DNA of 64,000 nt from Pseudomonadota bacterium (lineage in GTDB: Bacteria > Desulfobacterota > Desulfobulbia > Desulfobulbales > JAGXFP01): positions 1 through 64,000 of the forward strand of contig JAHJAA010000091.1 of NCBI GenBank assembly GCA_018814305.1. The letters run 5' to 3'. Below are positions 7,890-16,677 of this stretch, piece after piece (the stretch's first letter is position 1; every line of letters starts with the position of its first letter). A program made the translations under genes and the position numbers. Below the pieces are notes generated by a model. That model searched no databases, had not been told where the DNA came from, and was given only the letters and a program-made list of their open reading frames with translations.

Positions 7890-8285
7890 ATGAGTCTTCA
7901 GGAGAGTATTCAAGCGGACCTAAAGGTATCGATGAAGGCCAAGACCGAGGCCCGAACCTCCGCGCTTCGAGTGTTGATCGGTGAATTTCAGCGTCAACCC
8001 GGTAAAGAATTGTCGGATCAGGATGTGCAGGGAATAATAAAAAAATTGATTAAATCTGAGCAGGAAACCCTGGCCAGATCCGGTGGGCAGAGTTCGGATT
8101 ATCTGGTCGTACTTGAGAGTTACCTGCCCCGACCGGTTGATGAGGATGAGATCCGACGATGGATCGGGGAGAATCTTGACCTGGCTGGCTTCGGCAATAA
8201 GATTCAGGCGATGAAGCCGATTATGGCCCATTTTGAGGGGGCGGCTGACGGGAATCTGGTTCGTAGGATATTGGAAAGCCTTTAA
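7890..8285 (+). CDS. GatB/YqeY domain protein
   Basis: A 131-residue YqeY-family protein beginning MSLQESIQADLKVSMKAKTE, with the conserved TSALRVLIGEF, DVQGIIKKLIKSEQE and ESYLPRPVDEDEI. The domain is shared with the C-terminus of GatB, the tRNA-dependent amidotransferase subunit, where it contacts tRNA; the free-standing protein may aid amidotransferase or tRNA handling. I start at the ATG at 7890, since an upstream TTG (7875) adds only five residues not seen in the family. It stands alone, 216 bases from the divergent phosphoesterase gene. Confidence 0.92.
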   Translation: MSLQESIQADLKVSMKAKTEARTSALRVLIGEFQRQPGKELSDQDVQGIIKKLIKSEQETLARSGGQSSDYLVVLESYLPRPVDEDEIRRWIGENLDLAGFGNKIQAMKPIMAHFEGAADGNLVRRILESL

Positions 8286-8435
8286 GGGCAACCCGGAAAG
8301 GTGCTCGCCAATAAGGTGACTGATAGTACTTGTGCTCCAAGTTCGCAGCAATAATGATACGTTTTGATTGCCGGTTTTGCTTGATCATATGATTGGATCC
8401 AAACGGGTATCAAATGGGGAAACGGGAGAAAGGGT

Positions 8436-9023
8436 TTGGGAAAGGTTGCTGATCTAAAATTGACCTTGGGTGAGACCACGATTCACGGTCTGGAGGCAGG
8501 GGCCGGACGGGATATTCTCCTGCTCCACGGGATGAAGTTCAAGTCGGAGACCTGGCGACAAACTGGAACCCTTGATCAGTTGGCAGATAACGGATTTCAT
8601 CCCGTGGCCATTGATCTGCCGGGTTTTGGCAAGTCACCTGCCTCTGAAATGTCTCAGGTTGAGGTGATTCGCCAGGTCATCAATCAGAAGTCGTTGCATC
8701 AACCGGTCCTCTTGGGACCGTCAATGGGAGGCCGTGTCTGTCTTGAATTCTGCCTCGAACATCAGGATATGGTTGGTGGGCTGATTCTGGTCGGCGCGGT
8801 GGGTGTGCCGGAAATCCGTTCCCGGCTCAGGGAAATTGAGGTTCCGGTTCTTGCCGTCTGGGGAAGTGCGGACACTGTTTCGCCCCTCGAATACGGTCAG
8901 GTTTTGAAACGGGAGATTAAGGGATGTCGTCTCCTGGTGATCGATGGAGCGCCCCATCCCTGTTATCTGTATCATGGGGAGATCTTTCACCGGGAAATCA
9001 TCGCTTTCCTGAAGGAACTATGA
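8436..9023 (+). CDS. Alpha/beta-hydrolase (CIB/CCG1-interacting-factor-B-like)
   Basis: A 195-residue single-domain alpha/beta hydrolase. The order LLLHGMKFKSETW, IDLPGFGKSP, nucleophile elbow GPSMGGR, VWGSADTVSP (acid) and GAPHPCY (His) gives a complete Ser-Asp-His triad. The short length and lack of a large lid resemble the CIB-type hydrolases. Substrate unknown. A TTG start at 8436 with GGGAGAAAGGG just upstream is the best choice, as there is no in-frame ATG nearby. The stop overlaps the next small gene by ATGA. Confidence 0.88.
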   Translation: MGKVADLKLTLGETTIHGLEAGAGRDILLLHGMKFKSETWRQTGTLDQLADNGFHPVAIDLPGFGKSPASEMSQVEVIRQVINQKSLHQPVLLGPSMGGRVCLEFCLEHQDMVGGLILVGAVGVPEIRSRLREIEVPVLAVWGSADTVSPLEYGQVLKREIKGCRLLVIDGAPHPCYLYHGEIFHREIIAFLKEL

Positions 9024-9193
9024 ATGATTTGTCGGATCAGGATTTGTCTTCGTCGGAAAAAGACCTCTGTGATGGTTGCGGAAGGTTTTGGCCTGTGAAT
9101 GAAATTAAGTCGACCTGTGGCAAGGGCTGGCTTTGCCCCCTCTGTCGGGCGGAGTTGGAGAGTTGCGGGTGTGAAGACGGGTCGGATCGGTGA
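9020..9193 (+). CDS. Small zinc-ribbon-like protein
   Basis: A 57-residue protein starting at an ATG that overlaps the hydrolase stop (ATGA), so it is probably translated by coupling. It has CDGC, a lone Cys, CPLC and a final CGC; the CxxC pairs at about residues 17-20 and 38-41 would make a zinc knuckle or ribbon. The Asp/Ser-rich N-terminus is likely disordered. I do not recognise the family. A role in binding nucleic acid or a protein partner is possible but unproven. Confidence 0.6.
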   Translation: MNDLSDQDLSSSEKDLCDGCGRFWPVNEIKSTCGKGWLCPLCRAELESCGCEDGSDR

Positions 9194-9282
9194 TGTCGGG
9201 GATGTTCCCCTGAAAGGCCCCGTACTGCTGAGCCAATCCGCTTAGATTGGCGGTGGTAAAAATACACCCGGAGACACCAATG

Positions 9283-9383
9283 AGGGGTCCCAGGGGTCGA
9301 ATGATTTGTGTGTTTGAAATACCCGCTATAGTCCGCTATGCGGGTATTCTCGAGCATGTAGAGATGCGGCTTCTGGGACCCCT
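9283..9383. repeat. Nested hairpin element at the mltB stop codon
   Basis: An outer stem AGGGGTCCCAG (9283-9293) pairs perfectly with CTGGGACCCCT (9373-9383), whose last base lies in the mltB stop codon. Inside it, AATACCCGC (9318-9326) pairs with GCGGGTATT (9340-9348), with an ATAG/CTAT pair near the tip. The same apex is seen in elements at 11764-11872 and 39503-39600. On the minus strand it may act as a terminator or as 3'-end protection of mltB mRNA. Confidence 0.7.
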
Positions 9384-10453
9384 TATTTTTTGAGGCGTGC
9401 CGCGAGTTCCGTCACGGCCATGGCATAGCGATTTGAGTTGTTCCATTTGGTGATTGCCTGGAAGTTGGGATACCCGGCCAGGTACCGCGTGGAACCGTCC
9501 TCCTGCTCCAGGCCGACGATGGTGAGCTTTTGGTCGGCAACTGGTTGTGGCAGGTCGATCCCTTGGGTTTCCGCCACTTCCTGCCAATCCAGTAGTCCTT
9601 TTCTCCCTTTCTGGTAGGCCTTTTCCAGGTTTTCCCCCTTCAATGCCGGTCCCAGATCGATGGTGGTCGGCATGCCCGCAGTCCAGTTATAACTGTGCAG
9701 ATAATTGGCAATACTGGCCAGGACGTCGGGGACCGAAGCCCAAACATCTCTTTTGCCGTCCTGGTCAAAATCTACCGCATATTCCCGGAAACTTGAGGGG
9801 ATAAACTGGGTCTGCCCGAAGGCTCCGCCATACGACCCGGAGACCTGTTGGGGGTCAATGCCGTTTTCCCTGCAGAGCAGCAGGAAATCAATTAACTGTC
9901 CTCGATAAAATTTGCTGCGGCGGGGATAGGCGTCAAACATGGTATTCAAGGTCTGGAGCATATTAAACGAACCCTTGCTTTGGCCGTATCGACTTTCGAT
10001 CCCCCAGATGGCCACGATGATTTCCCGTTCGACGCCGATCTCCTGTTCAACCCGGTCGAGAACTTTTTCATAGCGGGCCAGGTTTTTGCGGCCTTCACTG
10101 ATGGCCTTGGCTGTTATAAACCGTGGATAATATTCGTGCCAGGGTCGGGCCTCCCATTGCTTGTCCATGAGTTCAAGGACTCTTCGGCGAATGGTGATCC
10201 CGGTAAATATTTTGGTCAACTCTTCTTCTAAGAATTTGTGGTCATTCTGGAGTTCCTGAAACAGCTCTTGGTAACGGGGGCTTGTGAGATCGATGAGTTG
10301 CCCATCCTCAACCAGGTCGGCGGCGGCCGGTTTCTGATCTTTGGCCAGGGCCGCTACTGTAAAGAGACAAAGGGGCAGGAGGAACATCAAGGTCATAAAT
10401 CGGGGGGGCCTTCTGCGAAAGGTTGTTGATGGGGTGGTGGGGTGTCCGTTCAT
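9383..10453 (-). CDS. mltB: Lytic murein transglycosylase B family
   Basis: A 356-residue MltB-type lytic transglycosylase that cleaves peptidoglycan glycan strands to 1,6-anhydromuramyl products. An N-terminal basic stretch and a hydrophobic segment (about 19-37) export it; there is no lipobox Cys. The catalytic Glu is Glu153 in WGIESRYG, and the family blocks FNMLQTLNTMFDAYPRR, GSYGGAFGQTQFIPSSF and DFDQDGKRDVW are all present. The last 80 residues, with a GYPNFQAITKWNNSNRYA ending, are typical of the family. It overlaps the upstream DHH gene by 4 bases and ends at a nested hairpin. Confidence 0.93.
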   Translation of the reverse strand: MNGHPTTPSTTFRRRPPRFMTLMFLLPLCLFTVAALAKDQKPAAADLVEDGQLIDLTSPRYQELFQELQNDHKFLEEELTKIFTGITIRRRVLELMDKQWEARPWHEYYPRFITAKAISEGRKNLARYEKVLDRVEQEIGVEREIIVAIWGIESRYGQSKGSFNMLQTLNTMFDAYPRRSKFYRGQLIDFLLLCRENGIDPQQVSGSYGGAFGQTQFIPSSFREYAVDFDQDGKRDVWASVPDVLASIANYLHSYNWTAGMPTTIDLGPALKGENLEKAYQKGRKGLLDWQEVAETQGIDLPQPVADQKLTIVGLEQEDGSTRYLAGYPNFQAITKWNNSNRYAMAVTELAARLKK

Positions 10454-11421
10454 GGTAGAAAAATCTCCTTGAAGGCGCCGACGAAATCATCAGTCAGTTC
10501 GGCTGGGAGTCGGTTGATCCCGGCAGCTGCAGGTCTGCCGCCACCGGTGGGGAAACGCCGGCAGAGGTCGTCGGCCCCGGTTCGGCGGTTGATGGGGGCG
10601 CGAAGGCTGACCAGCCAGGTTCCGTCACCGTTGTCCACCAAGAGCGCATGGGCTTGGTCCTTCTGGTCTCTGGCCTGTTCATTCATAAAGACTCCTGCTA
10701 CCCGGCGGCTCCACGACGCATCCGGCAGGCGGTAGATCCGGCCGGAGGGTCCTTTTTCAAAGGGGGCGGCCTCCCTTGCTTTTTCCATATCATCGTGAAA
10801 TCCACGCCGGAGTTGTTGTAATAATTCCGAATCGGCCATGAAATCCAGAGGGTGAAGATAGGGTTTCAGGGCAGTATACAGGGCAGCGGGATGGAAATAA
10901 AGGTCTTCCACCGTTTTCCCATATCCGTTGTAATTCAATAATTCACCAAGTTCTCTGAGCAGATCGAGGTCGGTTGAGGAGAGCCTGAGGTCTGCGGCCG
11001 CTTCCTTGGCGGAACTGTGGAGGTTGTCGCCAAAGGCGCCCACTACGGCCCAGTCCCGGTATCGACCTTCGAGAAATTGGTCGACAATCAATGAAGTGCA
11101 GATTTCCGGATCGGGATTGATGTGGGTGGAGAGTTCGGTCGATATCGGTGGTTCCCCGCAGTAATGATGATCAAAATAAAGTGCTCGGTTACCTGACCCG
11201 GGAGTGAGGATTGTTTCCAGGGCGGTACGGTTGGTGTCCAGCGAGATATCAAAAACGGTAAGCTCACAGTCCCGGCAATCCGCTACCTTGGCCAACAGGT
11301 TGATGTTGCGTTTGACCCCGGTGATCAAAGTCGTTTCCTGGGGACAGGCCATCCGAAACTGGTGCAGGGCGCAGATCCCATCAGCATCCCCGTTAAAAAC
11401 ATCGATGGTCTGATTTTTCAT
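10450..11421 (-). CDS. DHH-family phosphoesterase
   Basis: A 323-residue DHH/DHHA1 protein. The first motif is FNGDADGICAL, the second FDISLDTN and the third ALYFDHHYCG, the DHH signature that binds two metal ions. The DHHA1-like C-terminus has RTGADDLCRRFPTGGGRPAAAG, which holds the GGG(H)-type substrate loop but with Arg where His is usual. Relatives include RecJ, NrnA and c-di-AMP phosphodiesterases, but the N-terminus here resembles the short uncharacterised acetyltransferase-like DHH group. A GAGGA lies before the ATG, and its stop overlaps mltB. Confidence 0.85.
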   Translation of the reverse strand: MKNQTIDVFNGDADGICALHQFRMACPQETTLITGVKRNINLLAKVADCRDCELTVFDISLDTNRTALETILTPGSGNRALYFDHHYCGEPPISTELSTHINPDPEICTSLIVDQFLEGRYRDWAVVGAFGDNLHSSAKEAAADLRLSSTDLDLLRELGELLNYNGYGKTVEDLYFHPAALYTALKPYLHPLDFMADSELLQQLRRGFHDDMEKAREAAPFEKGPSGRIYRLPDASWSRRVAGVFMNEQARDQKDQAHALLVDNGDGTWLVSLRAPINRRTGADDLCRRFPTGGGRPAAAGINRLPAELTDDFVGAFKEIFLP

Positions 11422-11510
11422 AAAATTCCTCTTTTGTTTAGGAAATCATCAGCCCTGCTGGTGGATCCTAAAAAGTTTCAATGATCCAGCGAGAGCAAAG
11501 TATGGGGTGT

Positions 11511-11760
11511 TCATTTTCTTTGCTTGCCCAAAGAAAACGAACCAAAAGAAAGGGCACCCCGGTTATTCGTCGCGCCTATGGCTGGATTTCCTGTGCTCCT
11601 CGGCAGTGACGTGATGCTGAAAAACTCGCCCAATGGGCTCAACAGTTTCAGGGTCATCCGTCACTGACTGCGGTGCTCGGCTGCGTGACAGGGGAAAGCC
11701 GCCCTCTCAGGGGACTTGCTGAGGCCTCCCGCTGTGCGGGAGGAGATAAGCTCCTATTGC
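11511..11760. repeat. Dispersed proteobacterial repeat region
   Basis: The block from 11511 includes TTTTCTTTG (11514-11522) pairing with CAAAGAAAA (11529-11537), followed by ACGAACCAAAAGAAAGGGC. This AAAGAAAACGAACCAAAAGAAA motif is a repeat I know from intergenic DNA of many proteobacteria. The rest up to 11760 contains further short inverted repeats (for example CCTCCCGC/GCGGGAGG) but no believable gene. Confidence 0.55.
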
Positions 11761-11763
11761 ATT

Positions 11764-11872
11764 GTTCAACGAGCAGAGGTGCCGCAGATTTGTGCGGCTA
11801 TGACCTTCCGCTATAGCCCTCTATGCGGATGGTCATAGCCGCGCGAAGATGTGGTGCCTCTGTTCGTTGAAC
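11764..11872. repeat. Nested hairpin element at the lptD stop codon
   Basis: The outer arms GTTCAACGA and CAGAGG (from 11764) pair with CCTCTG and TCGTTGAAC ending at 11872, the first base of the lptD stop codon on the minus strand. The inner arms GCGGCTATGACC and GGTCATAGCCGC pair perfectly and end in the shared apex TCCGC-TATAG-CCCT-CTAT-GCGGA. Architecture matches the elements at 9283-9383 and 39503-39600. Confidence 0.72.
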
Positions 11873-14238
11873 TATAGGCCGCTTTGATTCAATTCCAACG
11901 CCTTGCCGATCCCGGTGAGGCTGAAGACCAAGAGGACACGTCGGTCCTCGGAGTCTTCGGTGGCGGTCAGTTTCATCTCCCAGCATTGAGGGGTGTAGAT
12001 GAAGGAAAGCGATTCACCGGTTTTATGATTTTCCTGGAGGGAACGGGTGGTGGAATATCGTGTGGAGAATCGTTTTGACAGTCGCACCGTCGTGGCAAGG
12101 CTCAGGTCTCTGGAAACGTTTTTTTCGTAGGTGTAATCTATTGTCAAGCGGTTGCCGTTGGAGTCACGATAATTCCCGGTGAGTTCGTAGTGGGTGATCC
12201 CTTTGCCGTATACATTGAGTCCGGTCTGGTAGCGGAAGGATAAGGCCGATAGTGGGTACGCCTCCAGATCCAAGTCCAGATCGGTGAAAGGGCGGTGGTG
12301 GTCACCCGGGATGCTCAGATCCCGTCTTGCTTCGTTCAGGTCGAATTCCTGACTGAGTTTCAATGAACCGAAATGGCGACTAGCGAGAGAGGCGTTGGCC
12401 ATTGTTTCGGTGAGCAGAAAATTATTGTTAAGCTGCCAGGATATATTGTTTTTGGGATTGATCCTATCCAGTTGGTCAAGGTCGGGTAGGTTGTTCTGGT
12501 CACCTGGGGCAATAAAGGTATACCCCAGACCAGGCCGGAAGGTATGGGTCAGGCTGGTGGGGATCTCAGTGTCGAAGACCAAGTCTCTGGCCAGAGTGGT
12601 GGCGGTGGTGAGCTTTAATTCCCAGCTGTTGCGGTTCCCGTTGCCCCCCGGGAGGGTCGTGGTGTCGCCTTCCTCCACCCGATAAAATGTTTCATGGAGA
12701 CCGCCCTGGACAGCACCTTCCAGGTATCTGCCCATTGGGAGCGGGGTAATCAAGCGAGGGAAGATATCCAGTCGATGGATGAGGGTATCGTCAGATTGTC
12801 GGTACAGATCGTATTCTGAATCCCAACCGATACTCACCGGCAGATCTGCTATGGGATGCCGGTGACTTAATTTGATCCGGGGTAGGGTATGGGTTGCCGG
12901 GGCAAGGGAGGGAGCGTTGGCACCATTGGCAACATAGCGGGCTTCGATCCCGGCTGAGGTGTGATCTTTCTGACCGGCCAGTTGGATGATTGATTCCCGG
13001 AAGTTGAGACTTGCCTCTTGGATCCCTCGGTTGAAGGTATCGCGGAATTCCTGGTCGTTTTCTTCAAATCCGGCCATGCCGTCTCTGAATTCATGGAGAT
13101 AATCCTGGTCTGAAACAAAGTCTAGATCAAGGTGCATGACCAGTCGTTCGGAGAAACCATGGTCCATTTTGCCTCCGAGCCAGTAGCGGTCCTGGCGGGT
13201 TCGCAAGACCCCGTCTCCGCGGTAATCATTACTGCCGCCAGCTGGGAGCGTGTCTTCGGTGCGATCTTGAAGGGTGGTGAAGATTACGGTTCCCTTGGTT
13301 GAAGGGCTGGCGATGAATCGGGCTTCCAGACCGGTAAAGCCACCTCGTTCGCTGAAAAAACCGGGATACAAAGTGAGATCGCTACTGGGGGAGACGGCGA
13401 TAAAGAACGGGGTAATCAATCCGGAACCGTTACGGGTGGAGTGGGAGAATTCGGGGAACAGAAAACCTGTTTGGCGGGTGGTTTTGGCCGGCAGGGCCAG
13501 GAATGGAGTGTAGAGCACCGGGACGTCCCGGATGTCCAGGGTGGCGTGTTTCAGATAGGCCATGCCGTCAATGGTCACCTTGGCTTCACTGCAGTGGATC
13601 GACCAGTCCGGGGCGTGGTCGTCATGGGGGCGGCAGGCAGTGGCGGTGCCGTCATGAAAACGATAACTTGCCTCGCCGATTTTCTCTACCCGTTCACCGC
13701 TGAAACGGAGTTCGTGGTCGACCAGAAAGATGGTGGTGTTGGAGAGACTGCCGGTTCGTTGATTCAGGTTGATGGTGGCGGTGGAGGCCTCGACTTTACT
13801 GCCGCTATCTTCGAGGAAAACATGTCCTCTGGCGGTTATGGTGGCGTCCACGGGATAATAGGTAACCGACTCAGCCTTGATGGTTAAGGGGTCACCGGAA
13901 CCGGTCAGGCTGTCGGTTCGAGAAATGACCACATCTCCTTCCGCTTCGAATCGTTCGGGGTTGGTATAGGAGGTCAGCCGATCGGCCGAAATAGTCCAGG
14001 GCCCCAGGGTTGAGTCAGCTGCGAAGGCCTGGCCGCAGGAGAGGATCATGGTGATCAGGCCGCCGATGAACAGACATGTTGGTTTCCAGAGCGGACCGCT
14101 GGGGCCAGGTCCAAAACCTGTTGGTATGGTGCGTGCGCGATCCTTCACTTTACTTGGTTGTCCTGGATGTTGGCATGGGTCGCGGAGCAAGACCGAGTGG
14201 GCCGGAATTGGCAAGACAGTTTTGGTTGCACCAATCAT
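11872..14238 (-). CDS. lptD: LPS-assembly outer membrane protein LptD
   Basis: A 788-residue LptD. Residues about 85-190 form the OstA/LptA-like periplasmic jellyroll (FEAEGDVVISRTDSL, ITARGHVFLEDSGSKVEA), and the rest is the 26-strand barrel domain with the conserved AKVTIDGMAYLKHATLDIRD and PVLYTPFLALPAKTTRQTGF. It inserts lipopolysaccharide into the outer leaflet with LptE. The signal peptide lies only at about residues 50-73 (CLFIGGLITMILSCGQAFA), so the true start may be a GTG at 14148. Marks the organism as Gram-negative with LPS. It is transcribed alone between repeat elements. Confidence 0.93.
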   Translation of the reverse strand: MIGATKTVLPIPAHSVLLRDPCQHPGQPSKVKDRARTIPTGFGPGPSGPLWKPTCLFIGGLITMILSCGQAFAADSTLGPWTISADRLTSYTNPERFEAEGDVVISRTDSLTGSGDPLTIKAESVTYYPVDATITARGHVFLEDSGSKVEASTATINLNQRTGSLSNTTIFLVDHELRFSGERVEKIGEASYRFHDGTATACRPHDDHAPDWSIHCSEAKVTIDGMAYLKHATLDIRDVPVLYTPFLALPAKTTRQTGFLFPEFSHSTRNGSGLITPFFIAVSPSSDLTLYPGFFSERGGFTGLEARFIASPSTKGTVIFTTLQDRTEDTLPAGGSNDYRGDGVLRTRQDRYWLGGKMDHGFSERLVMHLDLDFVSDQDYLHEFRDGMAGFEENDQEFRDTFNRGIQEASLNFRESIIQLAGQKDHTSAGIEARYVANGANAPSLAPATHTLPRIKLSHRHPIADLPVSIGWDSEYDLYRQSDDTLIHRLDIFPRLITPLPMGRYLEGAVQGGLHETFYRVEEGDTTTLPGGNGNRNSWELKLTTATTLARDLVFDTEIPTSLTHTFRPGLGYTFIAPGDQNNLPDLDQLDRINPKNNISWQLNNNFLLTETMANASLASRHFGSLKLSQEFDLNEARRDLSIPGDHHRPFTDLDLDLEAYPLSALSFRYQTGLNVYGKGITHYELTGNYRDSNGNRLTIDYTYEKNVSRDLSLATTVRLSKRFSTRYSTTRSLQENHKTGESLSFIYTPQCWEMKLTATEDSEDRRVLLVFSLTGIGKALELNQSGL

Positions 14239-14253
14239 GCGAATGGAAGGCCA

Positions 14254-14281
14254 GGTGCCCCAGCGTTATTGCCGGGGCACC
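14254..14281. promoter_or_regulatory. Perfect hairpin upstream of lptD
   Basis: GGTGCCCC (14254-14261) and GGGGCACC (14274-14281) form a perfect 8-bp stem with a 12-base loop. It precedes lptD on the minus strand by 16 bases, so it would lie in the leader of that mRNA or, if translation starts at 14148, further inside it. A role is not shown; it may also be an ilvD-side terminator. Confidence 0.4.
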
Positions 14282-14323
14282 ATTTCGGTCGATATAAATG
14301 TACCCTTCGGGAGTATCAAACCT

Positions 14324-14498
14324 TGATGAACCCGTAAAAAGCCTCGGGATGGCTAAGCAAGGCTCTAAGGAGTAGTGTGTTTTTGAGCGAGAGGGCATAC
14401 AGGTGGTATGCCGAACGAACAAAAATACAGCCACCGCTCCGCTGTTACGACGGAGAAGATCGGACTTTTCGAAGTCTGGGTTATCTGCGACGCCATCA
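14324..14498 (-). mobile_element. MITE-like element, copy 2
   Basis: About 175 bp flanked by diverged terminal inverted repeats: TGATGAACCCGTAAAAAGCC at 14324 and the complement of TGATGGCGTCG at 14498. In the minus orientation it resembles the element at 37140-37302 along its length, sharing AAAAGTC, CATACCA(C)TGTATGCC and ACTACTCCTT blocks. One end coincides with the ilvD stop codon. No coding capacity, so it would need a transposase in trans. Confidence 0.65.
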
Positions 14499-16160
14499 AA
14501 TCTTGAGTATTGCTCCAGTGCTTCCCGAGGTGACCATCCGGGCATAGCGAGCCACATAGCCCGTGGTGATTTTCGGAGCTGGTGGTTGCCAGGTGGCCTT
14601 TCTTTTTTCCAGTTCCTCTGGGCTGACCTTGACCTCAATACTCCGCTGGGGAATGTCAATGGCAATCAGGTCTCCTTCGTTGACCAGGCCGATGGGACCA
14701 CCGGTGGCCGCCTCCGGAGAGATGTGTCCGATACAGGCTCCCTGGGTTCCACCACTGAAGCGGCCATCGGTGATCAGGGCAACACTCTTGCCGAGACCCA
14801 TGCCGATGATCGCCGAGGTGGGGGAAAGCATTTCAGGCATGCCGGGGCCGCCTTTGGGGCCACAGTTGCGGATGACGATGACGTCACCGGGATTAATGGC
14901 GCCTCCCAGGATGGCGGTTTGGGCCTCCTCCTCGGAATTGTATACCCGAGCCGGGCCCTCGTGGACCATCATTTCAGGGGACACAGCCGATTGTTTGACC
15001 ACGGATCCGTCCGGGGCAAGATTGCCGTAAAGAATGGCAATGCCACCTTCACGGTGGTAGGGAGCGTCCACCGGTTTAATGGTTTCACGATTTCTGATCC
15101 GGGCGGTCTTCAGGTTTTCACCGAGGGTCTGGCCGGTGACGGTCATGGCATCCAGGTGAAGACCGTCCTTGGTAGCGAGCAGTTCCTTCATTACGGCCTG
15201 CACTCCCCCGGCCTCGTCCAGTTGCTGGAGGCTGTGGGATCCTCCAGGAATCAGGCTGCAGATATGCGGGGTTTTCATGCTCACTTCATTGAACATCTTC
15301 AGTGGCAAATCGATTCCGGCCTCGTGGGCAATGGCCGGGACATGCAGGACGGTGTTGGTGGAGCATCCCAAGGCCATATCAACGGCCATGGCGTTTTCAA
15401 AAGCCTTGGTGGTGGCGATATCCCTGGGACGAATGTCTTTTTCCAAAAGATTCATCACCGCCATGCCGGCCTGTTTGGCCAATCGAATCCGGGCGGAGGA
15501 CACCGCCGGTAGAGTGCCGTTACCAGGCAGACCCAAGCCGATGGCCTCGGTCAAGCAGTTCATTGAGTTGGCAGTAAACATTCCAGCGCAAGAACCACAG
15601 CCGGGGCAGGCGGCATCTTCCAGTTCCAAAAGGTCCTCTTCGCTCATGGAGCCGGCCTTGACCCTGCCGACCCCTTCGAAGACACTGATCAAATGGACAT
15701 CTTTGCCTTGAAAGCGCCCGGTGAGCATGGGGCCGCCACTGACCATCACTGCCGGGATATTGACCCTCAGCATGGCCATCAGCATACCCGGGGTGACTTT
15801 GTCGCAGTTGGGAATCAGCACCAAGCCGTCAAAGGGATGGGCCTGGGCCATGATTTCTACGGAATCAGCGATGATTTCCCGGCTGGCCAGAGAGTACTTC
15901 ATCCCCTGATGGTTCATGGCAATGCCGTCGCAGACCCCGATGGTGCCGAATGCGATCGGGGTGCCCCCGGCCATTCGGATCCCGGTTTTCACGGCCTCGA
16001 GAATTCGGTCCAGGTGAATGTGGCCGGGGATGATTTCATTATGAGCATGCCCCACCCCGATGAGCGGTCGGCGGATTTCTTCATCGGTATACCCCATTGC
16101 CTTCATGAGGGAGCGGTGTGGCGCCCTTTCCAGCCCTTTTTTCATCAGATCACTGCGCAT
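14496..16160 (-). CDS. ilvD: Dihydroxy-acid dehydratase
   Basis: A 554-residue IlvD, which dehydrates 2,3-dihydroxy-isovalerate and 2,3-dihydroxy-3-methylvalerate in valine, leucine and isoleucine synthesis. The Fe-S ligands are visible in NCDKVTPGM and [19 protein letters not shown], and the later blocks [39 protein letters not shown] and [21 protein letters not shown] are all present. I start at the ATG at 16160 ([11 protein letters not shown]), the family's usual N-terminus, with GGAGG 8 bases upstream. It stands alone, and its stop is shared with one end of a MITE-like element. Confidence 0.96.
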   Translation of the reverse strand: MRSDLMKKGLERAPHRSLMKAMGYTDEEIRRPLIGVGHAHNEIIPGHIHLDRILEAVKTGIRMAGGTPIAFGTIGVCDGIAMNHQGMKYSLASREIIADSVEIMAQAHPFDGLVLIPNCDKVTPGMLMAMLRVNIPAVMVSGGPMLTGRFQGKDVHLISVFEGVGRVKAGSMSEEDLLELEDAACPGCGSCAGMFTANSMNCLTEAIGLGLPGNGTLPAVSSARIRLAKQAGMAVMNLLEKDIRPRDIATTKAFENAMAVDMALGCSTNTVLHVPAIAHEAGIDLPLKMFNEVSMKTPHICSLIPGGSHSLQQLDEAGGVQAVMKELLATKDGLHLDAMTVTGQTLGENLKTARIRNRETIKPVDAPYHREGGIAILYGNLAPDGSVVKQSAVSPEMMVHEGPARVYNSEEEAQTAILGGAINPGDVIVIRNCGPKGGPGMPEMLSPTSAIIGMGLGKSVALITDGRFSGGTQGACIGHISPEAATGGPIGLVNEGDLIAIDIPQRSIEVKVSPEELEKRKATWQPPAPKITTGYVARYARMVTSGSTGAILKI

Positions 16161-16677
16161 CGGTAATGCCTCCGGAGGTAAGAATACAAGCACGAGATCT
16201 TCCGATGGAGAAACGTCGGGATGATGAGGTAATCATCGGAGATCATGGGGTTTTCTTCGCTGAATCGAATCCCTCAATCTACGACCGGCCCTGATTCGTG
16301 TCAAGGCAAAACCTTTTTTGATAATCCACGGGAGTTGATAAGGGTATGATTTTCAAACATTTCTTGCCAATAAAAAGAAATAGTAATAAATAGGTCATGT
16401 ACGAGAATGGCTTCATTTCTGGTTGGTTTTTTGCTACGTATGTTTTTCTCCGGTGAAATGTTCCTTTGAAAGTGCGCGATTGTTGCGCCTTGGGTCGGAA
16501 GCTTTTTTCTGAAGAATGGGGTGACGTTGGCCTGTAATACCTATTGAATATCTTTGCCCCTGGGTTTCAAGATGATCCTTTAAGGTGGGTAAAGTGTATC
16601 TGGTTTTTTGCCCAGTGATCTGTAGTCAACAGATCACTGTAGTTTCTATAAATCTTTAAAAACTGGTCGATTCTTGA
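16161..16677. other. Divergent intergenic region
   Basis: About 515 bases between the divergent ilvD and radical SAM genes, with no credible open frame. Notable is the perfect inverted repeat at 16613-16639. Both genes must have promoters here, but I could not pick convincing -35/-10 pairs. Confidence 0.5.
16613..16639. promoter_or_regulatory. Perfect 11-bp inverted repeat upstream of radical SAM gene
   Basis: CAGTGATCTGT (16613-16623) and ACAGATCACTG (16629-16639) are exact inverted repeats around the 5-base loop AGTCA, ending 38 bases before the ATG at 16678. The symmetry suits a repressor operator; it could equally form an mRNA hairpin. No T-run follows, so it is unlikely to be a terminator. 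Confidence 0.45.
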
